From: Aldrovandia affinis | Taxonomy: Eukaryota > Chordata > Actinopteri > Notacanthiformes > Halosauridae | Length of the DNA: 64,000 nucleotides | Direction of reading: 5' to 3' | Assembly: GCA_029706075.1 (NCBI GenBank) | Contig: JAINUG010000037.1 | Coordinates: 5,398,166 to 5,462,165 of the forward strand | Shown: positions 22,500 through 35,308 of the stretch, piece after piece | How positions within the stretch are numbered: the stretch's first letter is position 1 | How the letters are laid out: each line of letters begins with the position of its first letter | Made by a program: the position numbers and the translations under genes | Notes under the pieces: generated by a model | Database searches by the model: none | Told to the model about the DNA's origin: nothing | The model's input: only the letters and a program-made list of their open reading frames with translations

Positions 22500-25400
22500 C
22501 TCGCTCAATCTTTACAAAGGTTATTGTGAGAAGCCTCAGGGATGAGTTTTTATTCGATTTTTACTATCGACTTGCCACAATTCTTTGGAGGGAAAAAAAT
22601 CAAGATAAGAGGTAGGACCAAAATTAGATGACCGTTTACATTTCAATTAATGGAGACATCTTGTGGACTTGTGGCTACTGATAAATTGCCTGTTTGTGGA
22701 AATGAACAGAAAGTGATGCTTCTCTCGAGGGCGGTCCCGAGAGTACTGTGCTCTGATTGAATTGTGCAATATGGCTTGTGATATATGAGCCTTCCATGGG
22801 ATTGAAGCCACATTTTGTCTTGTTAATGGTGATCTGTAAAAAAAAAAAAAAAAGCCTTTGGGTATTGTGGATCAGTGTCATTGCCAGACAGTGGCTAGCT
22901 CCATTCATCTTCTGGTTAAGGGGGATTGTTCAAGGAAACGCAGGGTTCAAGAAGACTGTCCTTTCTGTATTTGCATTTAGTTCAATAAAACTATCAAAAC
23001 ATCTTTTTGTATGGTCAACATTTATGGTTGAACTTTCAACCAACCCTCTGTCATCAAACTGAATTCTAAAAGATGAATTGCTACTCCCTCCATGAGAGGC
23101 ACCTGTCCATTTGCCACAGTTATGATTAGTAAGTCTGCACCATCTTGAATTCTCCTCGGGACATTAAAATTATCATTTTATTTGTGTAGTTGGTGTGGTG
23201 TTGTTGCTGGAACAGCAGTGGAACGCATTGATATGTTGAGCACTCTCAGATGCGTGCTGTCTTAGCCATATTTCAAGCATTATTTTTTGCCACTTGAAAT
23301 GCCTCTAGGTGAAAAGAATCTCTTCGACGTTGAACCGTACGTTTTGGAGAAACAACGCGGGCAGTTTGTTGAATCAGTATGCCATGTAATATGCTGATAT
23401 GTATGCTAAACAGAAGCAATTGAAATATGTTAAATGGTGTCATTCTATTGCAGAGGAGCTTTTGAGTCCTTTGTTGTGGAAGCAGATATTATCAGAATGT
23501 GTTCAGTGTTCAAGATGATATATCTCTATTTGACCACAGCCATTATACTGTTTGAATGAAGCAGTAATGTTAAACACACATCCACATGCGAATTTGCATT
23601 CCATCTGTGTGATGAATCGAGGTGTGATTGTGCGTTATGTGATTATGTGCAGGGCCTAATCACCCCAGTTGGCTCCATTGACACCTTGTAAGGTCACAGG
23701 AAGAAGCTGAAATACCCTAATTTCTTTATGTGTGTGTTTGCTTCGGTAGCATTGCAGATGTTCCATTCAGTGTTGCATTTTCAGCAATGATCCTATAGAG
23801 CATCACAAAGAGCCTGGGATGAACCCAGCAAGCACAGGGCAGGATCACCCCCTCCTATCTAACCCTTTAGTTAGATTGTGTGCCTGTGCCAATGTTAAAG
23901 GTACTCTGTATTTGACTAATGGAGCCAGAAGATCCTCAGGGTTATGTTTGTCTGCCCCTGTTCCGCAGCACTGTGGTGCTCTGGCTGTGTCTGCCTGATC
24001 CGTAATCAAGCAATCTGTCGTTTGATTAGCATCAGCAATTTAAGGTATAATTAATTTAATGGAAAGTCCCAAGTGAAGGCCCTCAAAGCAGGAGTCACCT
24101 TCAACGCCAAAATTAGCTGATTCTGGACAAACTGTTCACTTCATCTCACAAGCCATAGTATCAACTTTGTATTAATCAAGCACCTCAGCTGTATTTTTTC
24201 ACATTTGTTTAAGGGGTTACAATGTCGCAAAAGCGATAATTTGACTATTTTAGTGAGCATTACTTTTCTTCATTGATCCAGGGGAAAGGACTGAATGTGC
24301 TCTACTTCCCTTTGTGTAGCTTGATTTAAGTGAATGTGGTTTTCTTTTTGATGCGTTTGGAACAAATTCCGTTATTGTAATGAACATACTGGATTATATC
24401 CAGTATTGCAAACCCAATGGATTCACCTGATATGATTTCTGTGCATAAATATTTACCTCATGGATTTTAATATCGAAGGCAGGCTACAGTTGAGAATTTC
24501 TCAATGAATGCAATTTTCCCATAGCATAGCATATCTCATTAAAATGGAAAGTTCCTGAAGTATTACCTCCCCAAGAATATTTCCCTTGCTACAAAGAATA
24601 TAACTTCAGTCTCTACCATCTCTCTGTAAACCCTCTCTGTGGGAGGTAGATAATGATCTTAAAATTTCAGTCATTAAAAAAGGTTTGCTCTTGCTCACTA
24701 TAAATCTGGTTGTTGCCAGAGTGAATTCATTTAGATGGCTGGAATATATTAAAAACTATCCCTGTACCTCTTTACGTGATTATTGAGGAAATCAATTCAA
24801 TATGCATGAAAGCACACTTCTGTCATTCAGCATTCCTTCCAGAGTTTTGCCTCATATGTCAGATCAAGACGTAGTAATATAGACATAACTTAATTAGCTA
24901 AATATAACAATAAAATAAGATAAACATTTTGATTCATTAATTAGGGTATTCAGTGATTTTACAATATTAGAAAATGGCTTGTATCCTCACAGAAGAGCAA
25001 TAAAAAAAAATTCCCTGTGTGGTTTTTTTTCCCATTCATTTATTTAGTTTTTTTGACAGACCCAGCACCCAAAATCCCTTTTGATGTTTATTTATTTTTA
25101 TATAATTTTGATAGAATCCAAGCTCATAGTTCCCTTTGTCTTCAGAATCCCAACAGTTGCTCTTCCTTGCCGCTGTGATTGTGAACTAATTTTTGCTGAT
25201 TAGTTGAGTGGATAAAGGTGTCATCTTGACCCACCCAACAGCAGAAACAATTAATCCATTTGCATTGGTGAGGGTGATGCTTTGTCAGCAATGTCATGGA
25301 AAAAGCAGTACAGGTCAGACCATTACAGACCACAGATCATTTCTCCCTCTGTCTTTTTAACGATGTTCGAAAATAATTGTAATCCTTTACATAACCTTTT

Positions 25401-28052
25401 TTAAATTATTTGGAAATTTCAGTTTTCCCCCTGAAGGAAACAAACATTAAATGTATATTGCTTTCACTAAGACGAGATAAGCCTCTCTCTTAGAAATAAA
25501 TATGATGGAGTTTTTTTAAAGGCACCCATGGCAGCTCAGAATCTTCCTGTTTTGTTGTTCCTTTCATGTTGCCTAGGTAAGTTTAAACGGCTGACTGCGA
25601 CTCTGGCTGCACATTCCTTCTCTGGACCTGAATGTGTCTGTATGTCCTACTGTCATTCTATATGTCCTACTGTTGATCATTTTCCCTTTTCTTATCTTTT
25701 AGTTCACATCTGTTCTCATCTGTGAATCATACGCATCAATTTCTCATTGTACCACACCTCTATTTTGGATTAGCGTTTCCTGTATGTAAGCTTTCTAGAA
25801 TGATGAGTTACCTGCTATATGAATGGTCTCAAGGATAAAGGATTTAGGCTGTTGTTCAGGAAAAGACTCTGTCTTATCGCAGAGGACTCTGTATATTGCT
25901 GTTCTTCCTCTGGTCTGAACAATTCAAGCACAGATCTTCAGTTGGCAGCAGAATATAATTTATAAATCCATGCTTGTTTGCATATTGCCATATTTTTCAG
26001 TCTAATAAACTCATTTTAAGTCATAAGCTAATTATGTTTCCACAGGTTAACTGAAGAAGCCTTATTGTCAGAATTGCTATATGAAGACAAGTACTGTGCT
26101 CAAGTCTCCATTCATTACATAACGTCTTCATATATAAGGATATAGTGTAGCCCAGATAAATATACCAATATGTGGGGGGTTTTTCCATCTGAAAAAATAG
26201 GCTACACTGTTTGTATATAAGTGAATTCCTGACAGTCACATAAGGACAAGAAGCCCATAAACATGCCAGTGGCACTGCCATCATATATGATCTTTGAAGG
26301 CTAAGGCCCGTTTATAAAAGACAGTTACTTTAATAATTAATAATATAACTATTATTGTGCCTAGTATCTACAGCCTGGATGAGAATGCATAGGAAGATTG
26401 TGATTTGGTGCATTCATCTGGCTTTGAAGTAAGGATGAATTTGAGAGGAAAGTGTAGCACTTCTGAAAAACTGTTATGTTTGAACTAAACCAGAGCTTCT
26501 GAACAGCCACAGAGAAACACAATACCTGCCACTGAGGCGTCACCTTCCACCAATATCCATTTTAACTATTATAATGAATGTTTGAAACAGGGATTTTTCA
26601 TTTAATTTCTATAGATTAATTAATTTAGCTAAGAACATGCAGCTAGCTTCTCAAATACATGTCATAATATTGTAAATGGCAAAAACCAAAAACATTGGTT
26701 TCCTAATAATATTCAGCAAACGTACCATGAAGTTATATTTTCCATGCTTTGATCTGAAGCAGAAACATCTGCTTATATCTCCCTTGTTTTAGTTTGGAGT
26801 GGAGTTTTTGCGATAAATCTACACAAACTTTACAAATCAGAATACCTCGGCCGAGATATACAGAGAAAAAATATATAATGAAAGGGAAGGATGAGATGGA
26901 AAAATACAATGGTCTTACAATGTTTCACAATGAACAATTTTCTTCACAATGCTTAAAAAACTAATATATTCATTTACAATCAATAGTGGATCAATTCAGA
27001 AAGGATTGGTCTGTAGAGCCGATTGGACAATTTTGGATTACATTTGTCATAAAGGATAAATAAGGTTGCTTCTACCTGAAAGTAGCTAGATTTGCTGTTT
27101 TGTAATTTTTTGTAATTAAATTGGCTACATTTTGATAAATATACCACATGCAGAAACCTATTGACTATTTTAAATTCTAGAAATTTATTAAATGTTTGAG
27201 TGGAGTGCCTTTACTGCTTTGACGACAAAATCAAGGCCATTTGACAATGCTACTGGAACTAGCATATTTCCTATGAGTTTGAGGAAGGCCTAAAAGGAAA
27301 CCTCAATTTTATTCCTTTAAGGAGAAAGTAAAAAGGCACGCCAGAGGAATTCACCGCCCACCCCTCCCCTTCCTGCTCCCACCCATGTATGGCTAAATCA
27401 AAAGACACGGTGACTCATTAATCAGGGGACACAGTTCCATCTGCACTGGGAGGAGTTAACAGGAGGTCGATTAGAATCCTGTTCAAATCATTTCACGATC
27501 AGCGAGCATGGAGAACACTTCCAAGTCTCTTGTACACACAGACCAGAAATAGTGTGACGCACTAACTGAACTGAACGACCCTCTCTGTCACCAAAAAGAA
27601 AAATGCCATGACGACAGACGTTTGATCTGATGATTATTTATTTGGTTATTAATGATGCCTCTGCCAAGGCTTCACGAATTTGAAAAGTATTATTTCCTGT
27701 TCTGCCTGAATTTTGTTTTAGTTTTAATCACCAAGGCTCATTCCGAAATTCTCTAAAAGGACTGCAAACTATTACCAAATACCCTAACACACAGGCCAAC
27801 TTGGTTCCTGTAGTAAATTGGCATTGTGAATAAAATGTACTTGTAATGGCACAGAAAAAATATGGTTAATCAGTAGTTTAGACCTGTGTGTACTTTACTG
27901 TAGCACTCTGTATTCCTTACTGACCTTTAAGATCCAGTGCTAGCCACTTTTGCTTCGCTCATGAATGTTTATGAGAAGCCTGGCCTGGAATATGTCATGA
28001 TTTTGAAGGTTTGCAGCTTAAAGGTACTTTAAAAACAGTGATTCAGATTGAG

Positions 28053-28092
28053 ATTAGAAGTAAAGGAGCACAATTAGAAGTAAAGGAGCACA
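28053..28092 (+). repeat. 20-bp perfect tandem duplication
   Basis: The unit 'attagaagtaaaggagcaca' occurs twice head to tail without mismatch; a small local duplication. Confidence 0.93.
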
Positions 28093-29833
28093 ACGCAATT
28101 TTGTGTGTATGTGAGAGCACGTCATGTTACAAATTAACACAAACCTTATGATGGCTGCCATTGTAGTCTGCCCCTGAACAGTCCTGTAATCTACTTTAGT
28201 TTGTTACTCTGTTGTGTAGCATTGCAGTCTGGATTTACACTGGATTTATTTCTGTAAAGTGTTATAGAACAGTAATATGAATCAATGCAGGCAAAGATAC
28301 ACTACAAATTCAATAATTTTTTTGCAAATGTGTACATTTAGTCTGATATAGTCTCCAAGATGGGTGGGAGCTTTCTGGCTCTGTGACTGGAAACTAGCTA
28401 GCTATTCAACCAACTAAAAATCCTGATATGTTCCATTAACGCTAGTTGGGTAGTACTGTATTCAAAAAGCCAAACTATACATTATGCAATGCAGCTGTTT
28501 ACAGCTTTGCAACCATCTGGCTTCCTGAACTTTTCAACTGCCTCCCAGGAACTGTTTTGTTGCTAGGCAATGTGCAAGCTCAGAATCCAGCTAATGTTGG
28601 TAATTGAGAATATTTATTCTCCAAATGCCTCAAGAAGTAAAAAAAAAAAAAGAACAAAAAGATTGTTTTGTGGAGTGATTGGGTTATTGTTGACCCATGG
28701 ACAATCTCAGGCACTGAACTTGTTTTCAAAGTCATCACCCATTGGACTGATGATGGTTTACCTAACCAGGTTTGTCCTGGTCTTGCTGCCCAGTGCAGAG
28801 GGACAGTTTAATCTGGGCATTGACCGGTTAGTACGATTGACCTACCCACCTCTTAATGATTGACTTGAGCATGCTCAAATCACTATTCAGTGACTTTGAC
28901 TTTTCTACACCCTTCTCCTGGTTTATGTTTTTCAACAACTTCATTCCTGAGCTGTTTTGAAAGCTCCTTGATCTTCATGGTTGAATCTTTGCTTTAAATT
29001 CACTGCCTTAGGGGGCTTGCAGAGACGGGTGTATTTAAGTTCATTGTCATGCTCACTTTCCTCAATTTGCCGTCAACATTGAGAATTAAGTCAACCCCAA
29101 CTTAGAAGAACATTAGTATGCAGCAGAGCACTAACCCTTCTATACTTTTTTTGTAGTGGTTGTTGATGCAGGTTGCTAGAGGTTGGTTTTCTTCATAAAC
29201 ATAAAAACAGTTCACATAAAAAGTAGAGTGAATTAAAAATGTGTATTCATTTTCACATTTTGTTTCCACAGCGCTGTGGCGAAATGAAAGCCCGCAGACA
29301 GGCGTCATGCATAAGATTGTTGGGAAAGGCAGGGTTTTAATGTGTTTACTGGCTCCAAGTACTGAACCAAGTTTCCCGTTCTCTTTGAGAGACTTCCAGC
29401 CCTTTCATGTAAAGCTTCATTTCTCTGCTAATTCCAGGAGGTGGTTTATTACCACACAAATGAATATTAAATCAGAAATGACTTTGCCTGATACTTGAAT
29501 AATATACCGCACAGCTCAAATCCTCTTTTCCTACATTAATAATGCATGAGTTTGGGGGAGATGATTTTTCTTCTCTTTGGCATTTTGATGTGATTAGGGT
29601 TTATTTTAGGAAATGCTTTTAGGAAACTTTGACACCCGTGGATACTCTTGCGAATACTCAGTGTGTGTATAACTGCTACAGCCCGGCCAGACTCTTTGTC
29701 TGCTCCCTCTGTCTCCTGATGACTCATTAGACATAACAGATGTTGTTCTCGCCTTTAGTGTAAATAAGGGATGAAAAACATGGCTGTGCAGAGGGAGAGC
29801 AGTTTAGCAGTACAAAAGATTTGCTTTAGCAGG

Positions 29834-29869
29834 AGCAAAATGCTCATGCCCAGCAAAATGCTCATGCCC
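29834..29869 (+). repeat. 18-bp perfect tandem duplication
   Basis: The unit 'agcaaaatgctcatgccc' occurs twice head to tail without mismatch, followed by a partial third block (cctcatgct). Confidence 0.9.
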
Positions 29870-30596
29870 AGTCCTCATGCTCTGGCTAATCCTTTTCTCC
29901 TGAAAGATGTAGATCAAAATCTATTAACTCTGTGATGCTTATTGTAAGATTTAATCAACTGTTCATTACCTTGTTACAATGGGCTATGCTGTCAATGAGT
30001 CAATCTTGAAATAAGCCACATGGAAATGTACAAGCTAATATTTTAAATGATCATAATCAAGCTAATGGAACAGGATGCAGTTTCAATCTAATATATTTCA
30101 GTATTGAAACCTCTATATTGTTGAAAAACTATGTTAAGAATTCCAAATGTGCTTGGTGCCCATCTATGGTATATGTGAAATATATTATTATTTTGACAGT
30201 AAAGCTTGCTTGAAGCCAGCAAGCTATACGATAAAGTCTAACCCCTAGTTCACAGTCATTGCATTAGTTGTCTAAAATGATTATGAATCCTTAAACATTA
30301 AACCATTTTGTGCTTTACAGATTTCAGGTGAGGCAGAGTCCTGTTTGCCAAAATTTGTCTGAGAGTCGGGAGGAGGGTAACACTAATCAGTGACTTCTGA
30401 GTTTGGAGCAGGCAGCTGTGGATCCATATGGCTTCAGTGTTGTAGCTCTTACCTCACAAACGGGCTTAACCAGCAATCATGTCCGCTGCTCAGTATAGTT
30501 CTCCCAACGGGTTCCACAGCGTGACGCCCTCTCTGAATGGCAGCTGTGGCTTGAGCTCACGGATTCTGAATGTGCTTAATGTTACATTGCCTCGCA

Positions 30597-30710
30597 AGGG
30601 GCGATGGATTGGCGACCTGTCCAGGGTGTATTCCTGCCTCTAGGCAACATAGGCTCAGACCCTGACCAGGAATAAGCGGCTTAGATAATGGATGGATGGA
30701 TGGATGGATG
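30597..30710 (+). mobile_element. 3' tail of a non-LTR retrotransposon with (GGAT)n end
   Basis: The run 'ggcgacctgtccagggtgta', 'ttcctgcctctaggcaac', 'ataggctcagaccctgacca' and 'ggaataagcggcttagataa' ends in 'tggatggatggatggatg'. This is the familiar 3' end of a LINE/retroposon family dispersed through fish genomes, ending in the simple GGAT repeat. Only the tail is present, so the copy is severely 5'-truncated. The minus-strand open frame across it is not a gene. Confidence 0.8.
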
Positions 30711-30878
30711 CCAAGGGGGAACTTAATGACTTCTCTAGGCAACAGTCAGGAGAACATAGCAGTGCCATGGCTGGCTCCGCACTGACCACTTGACGCTTTT
30801 AAGGGGATGAGCGATTACCTGCAAGGTATTTTATGTTAAGGCTGAGCTATTTGTGCTATTCACACATGATTTTCACAT

Positions 30879-30947
30879 CTTGTAAGTCGCTCTGGAAAAG
30901 AGCGTCCGCTAAATGCCTAAAATGTAAAATATAATGTAAATGTAAAA
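30879..30947 (+). mobile_element. SINE tail fragment
   Basis: 'cttgtaagtcgctctggaaa', 'agagcgtccgctaaatgcct' and 'aaaatgtaaa' match the tail of the SINE at 41739-41970, without its tRNA-like head. Confidence 0.8.
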
Positions 30948-30949
30948 TT

Positions 30950-33900
30950 TCCACCTCAGACATGAAGATTTAGCAGAATGCGTAGGAATCTTATAATACT
31001 GGAATGAATGAACAAAGTGGCTCCTTCACTGCATCTCCATGGAGCATGTAAGTGACTCCAAGAACATCAAAGTGCATGGATAGACCACATCGCACAAGAG
31101 GTTCCCCAACTGAGCGTATCCATTTAATGCCAGGTTTGAATTCTGGAGGCAACATTTAAGAATTTGCCTGAATGAATGCTAAAATAATTCAAATGTACTG
31201 GCACAGATTTCAATTTGTAAATAAAGAGCTGTATGACTTGTATCTGTAGCTAATGCAGCTTGGAAACATTTTAACCCTTAAACATGGGTGCAAATGAAAG
31301 TAAATTCAGATCCATTTGAAAGTTTAACTTGGTGGCAGATTTTTATGAAACATTTGCTGGGATTATTATAGAAAACTATTGCTTAGTATGAAATAATGTC
31401 TACACTTGTTGCCTTGTTTATTAAGCAAGCAAAAGCTTAGTTGCACCACAGACCCATTGTTTCGACCAGGTTGAAATGCTGTCTTTGTAGTGCAGCAAAA
31501 TGGGAGAAAGAAAGAACGTACATGGTATTAAGCATCATCCCTGAGCTTTTGTTAACCCCTTAACTGTTACCGGCCTACCGGCCATCTAAATCATATAGCA
31601 CGGTCTACTTTAAATATCACGGTTAAATGTACCAAAAATATGAACGTGTATTATATGCACATATCGGGTGGAATTTGAAATCTGATATTTTTTTTTTTTT
31701 TTTTAAAGTTGGGCCAGTTGGAGTCATTAGGCCATGCTTTGAGCCAACACATTGGGATCTCTTTTGTAAGCAAAATATAGATGTATAATGGTTTGTGTAT
31801 TAGAAACATGTTTTATAGTCACCAAAACATTTTAGTGTGTTTTCTAGTGGCACAGAAGTGAATAGAGGTCATTGGGCCAATTTGGCCACCTTGGATAGGT
31901 TTTGGGACACTTGGAGATCACCAGTGACACCACTCACTAAAAGACCTCTAGTTCATGAGCCCTTGGGTCTAGAAGTCTAAGTCTGCACAGACTTAGTTGG
32001 CATATTGTACAAGCCATGCACAAAAATAGGTCCTTTATTGGTCCTTTATTGACTCCTATATACACTAATTTCTACACAAGAAAACTATATAATGCCTATT
32101 TTGTTATTAGATTTTTGGTCTTTTAATGACCGCCTACAACTAAAGCTGAGAACACAAACCAGCCCCATTCTGCAACCTTCCTGGTTGCCATAATACCAGA
32201 ACAAAGAGATACTTGGTACTAGGAAAAAAGAGCATTTCTCATCAAAAAAGAAAAGTAGGAGGGGAAACGTTTATACACCACATTCTGAGCAACTTATAAT
32301 TTCAACAGCCTTGGAGGCATGCTAGGAAATGTCCTTGAGCTCAATGCAGACATCTGTGTCCTGTGACTGGTAACCTGCGGGAGGGGAACACCTGACTGAA
32401 TACCCCCTACCTGTATCGGATCCACAGCGTCTCGCTGGCCGAGCACACAGCCGGATCACAATTGACTCATCAGCTTCCAGCCTCCTTCCTGCACGTATGG
32501 CAGGTCAGGAGTCAGTTCAAAATGCATCAATCATAAGTTAACAAACTATTTACACTGAATAATGGTCAACTAGAAGACATGAAGAAATTGATCTCTGTCC
32601 ACCCATGCTTTTGTTTGATCATACATTTCTATACATTTTATGTCTCTCCCATTCCCTCCCATTTGTTGGCTTACTGTCTAATGATGTTCACTTCAGGTAA
32701 CAGTAAGCAAGTGTTATCGGAGATTGCTTAAAATCCTTTGATGTGTAGTTTCATGTTTAAAGACTAAGGAACATCTGCTGGGATTTCTTGGATTTTTACC
32801 TAATTGCTTACATTTTTCCATCAAACTATTAAGCATCCATGACACAAATAGTTGTTGCTTCCTGACACTCCAGACATTTTAAAGTCCACTACCTCATACT
32901 TCTTCATGCTGTAGGGCTTAAAAATTCCCTAGTGCTGCTGCTTTGCATTTCAATCGACATGAGATGGACAAGTAAATATGTATTATCTGAAATGTTTTGT
33001 GCATGACAGCACAGGCCCACATTGCAGTAAATATATTTTGCCATGATGTGAATAGATTTATGAGAAGAAAATATTAGAAATTTGACAAATCAGAATGTAC
33101 TTATTTGAGATGGAAACTGTACTGTGTGCTGAACATATATATATACGTATATATGGTGTAGTATCATAACATTGAAATTAACATCAAAGATAAACTTTTG
33201 TTTGTATTCACCTGAATTCAAATAAATGGCTCTAATGTAATTCCTGTGCTAGAGCATCAATCTACAGCTTTTTTTGCTCACAATTTATACATCAAAACTA
33301 AATTATTTAATCAGAATGTCATGGTTATTGGTCATTATTTTACACTTACTGGCCTTTATGTTAAGTGAACTCTCCCTTAAAAAAAAATTGAATTGTTTGT
33401 CTTTTGTGCTCCACAAACCGCTCCCTGCATTGCTCTTCTGTGATTGGCCACCACTCGGTTTGTAGAGGCCAATCACCGTCCAACTTGATTATGTGCCTAA
33501 TGACGTTTAGCTGTTGGCTCTGACCATCCTAAGTCCCAGTACTAGGTAACAGGGGACAGGGGGGGATGGGTGTTAGGAAGGCAGTGGCAGGAGAGCCTCA
33601 TGATGCCCTTTCACCAGTGTATTAACCATGATGCTCGCTTGCTAATGTGCCAAACCCTTGTACACAGGAGAATCCATTTCAGCAGACTCATAAGAAAGAA
33701 ACGGCATTAAATCAATGTATAATGGTCTCTCGCATTAAAACATTTCTCAGGTGGATAATATAAAGGCATTTTTATTGCAGTGCAATTAAAACTGCAACTG
33801 TTAAAAACATGATTTTTCTGAACCATTGTTTATTTGACTAAATAAGCAAGGTTTTGACTGGATTGGTAAAGAAGGAAGATCATCTTTGTACAATTCACTG

Positions 33901-35277
33901 GAGAGAATTCTCAGAAAGCTGCAAATTGTTTTAATAGAGATGGGAGTGTTGAAACCATTTGCTGCATTGTTTTTCTTCACCTCAAACATCAGGCCTTTTT
34001 AACCTTGTGGTATTTCCACCTGACATGCAGTATATTCTTGTAGATAGTGCCTTATTTAATGTACTCCACTGCCAGGACACATGTTCTACAGTATATATGG
34101 AAGAGTGGGCATTTTCCCCTGTCTGTTAATTATATGTAAGTCTGGCTTGCCAGCGTTGTCAGTTGTCAGACATGTTCAGCATTGTCCTTGATATATTTTA
34201 CGTTGCTATGCTGTATGTATGAGGCACACGCTTGTCTTCAGTATCACACAAAAACCCTCAAATCTTCAGTGATGGGAAGGTCATTTTGCTGGCAGTGCCA
34301 TCAGATGCAAGCATCTCCATGGCAACAGACAGGACACTGGGAAATGTGTGTTGTTCATAGTCAATTTCTGTAACAGTTCATCAGAATGAAATGATTAGCG
34401 AAGCCTATCGAACTATGACATTTCCCAGTTCACGATATGAAAATGCAGAGGGATTTCAATGCAAATGGTCAACATTGGAATTTGAAAACTACTTGATATG
34501 CCTGCATCTTTCCATACAAATGTAGGATATTGGCAGCAGGGCTGATAGTGTCATGGATATTCCATAGATGGAAAATAATTTAAATGTACAAGAGCACCAT
34601 AAATAAAAATTGGGTTGATATAAAATATTGGCCATAAAGAGTGTGCATTCATGGGTTGAAATGATTATAAATTGAATAACCTTTGTTTAAAAAAAGTGTG
34701 CTTTGTGCATGGTTTGGGAGAGAGCAATATGTTCTGAAGGAACATGGGGGAAATATGAGGATTTAAATGATATTTCACCATGGTTGATTGGATTTTGAAA
34801 TGCCATCCAGCGTGGAAATATTTTTCATTATGCTGCAGCTGGGGTGTCTGGATGTCTTTGTTTTGAGGCTTTCTCTCTTTGCTGTTTATACATTTTTTAC
34901 CATCCTTTCTAACTTGTCAAATAATATTTAACAGCTATTAAACATTTTTCGAGGTTTATATATATATATTTATATACTTATATACTTCTATAATTTCGGA
35001 ATTAATTTAGGAATTGTATTTTTTATATGTATACAATAGTAATGATTCATAATTCATGCAGACGTTTGATATGTTTATTTTAAATTAGAAATTACTGCTG
35101 TATTCTTTTAAAAAAAACATGCAAACGCCACTGAAAGAAATTTCAGAGATGTTTTTTAAGTCATTCGTTGTCAGCACTATGCAAATGAAAACTTTCCAAG
35201 CTTACTTGCTTACTGACAGATATGATAACAGTAAATAAATATGGCAGACTCAGCCTGGCACCATGGAGCCAAGAAAA

Positions 35278-35308
<31 letters not shown>

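Larger units (their letters stand above)
22155..30590. other. AT-rich intronic stretch without genes
   Basis: No coding exon recognised. Minor features are a 28-base T run at 22472-22499, an A run near 22838-22853, a perfect two-copy 20-bp tandem (unit at 28053-28072 repeated at 28073-28092) and a two-copy 18-bp tandem (29834-29851 and 29852-29869). Otherwise nothing seen. Confidence 0.6.

Noticed and set aside
31555..31640. 'ccccttaactgttaccggcc' as a piggyBac-like or other transposon end
   Set aside because: No matching inverted end or transposase found; evidence too weak to call.
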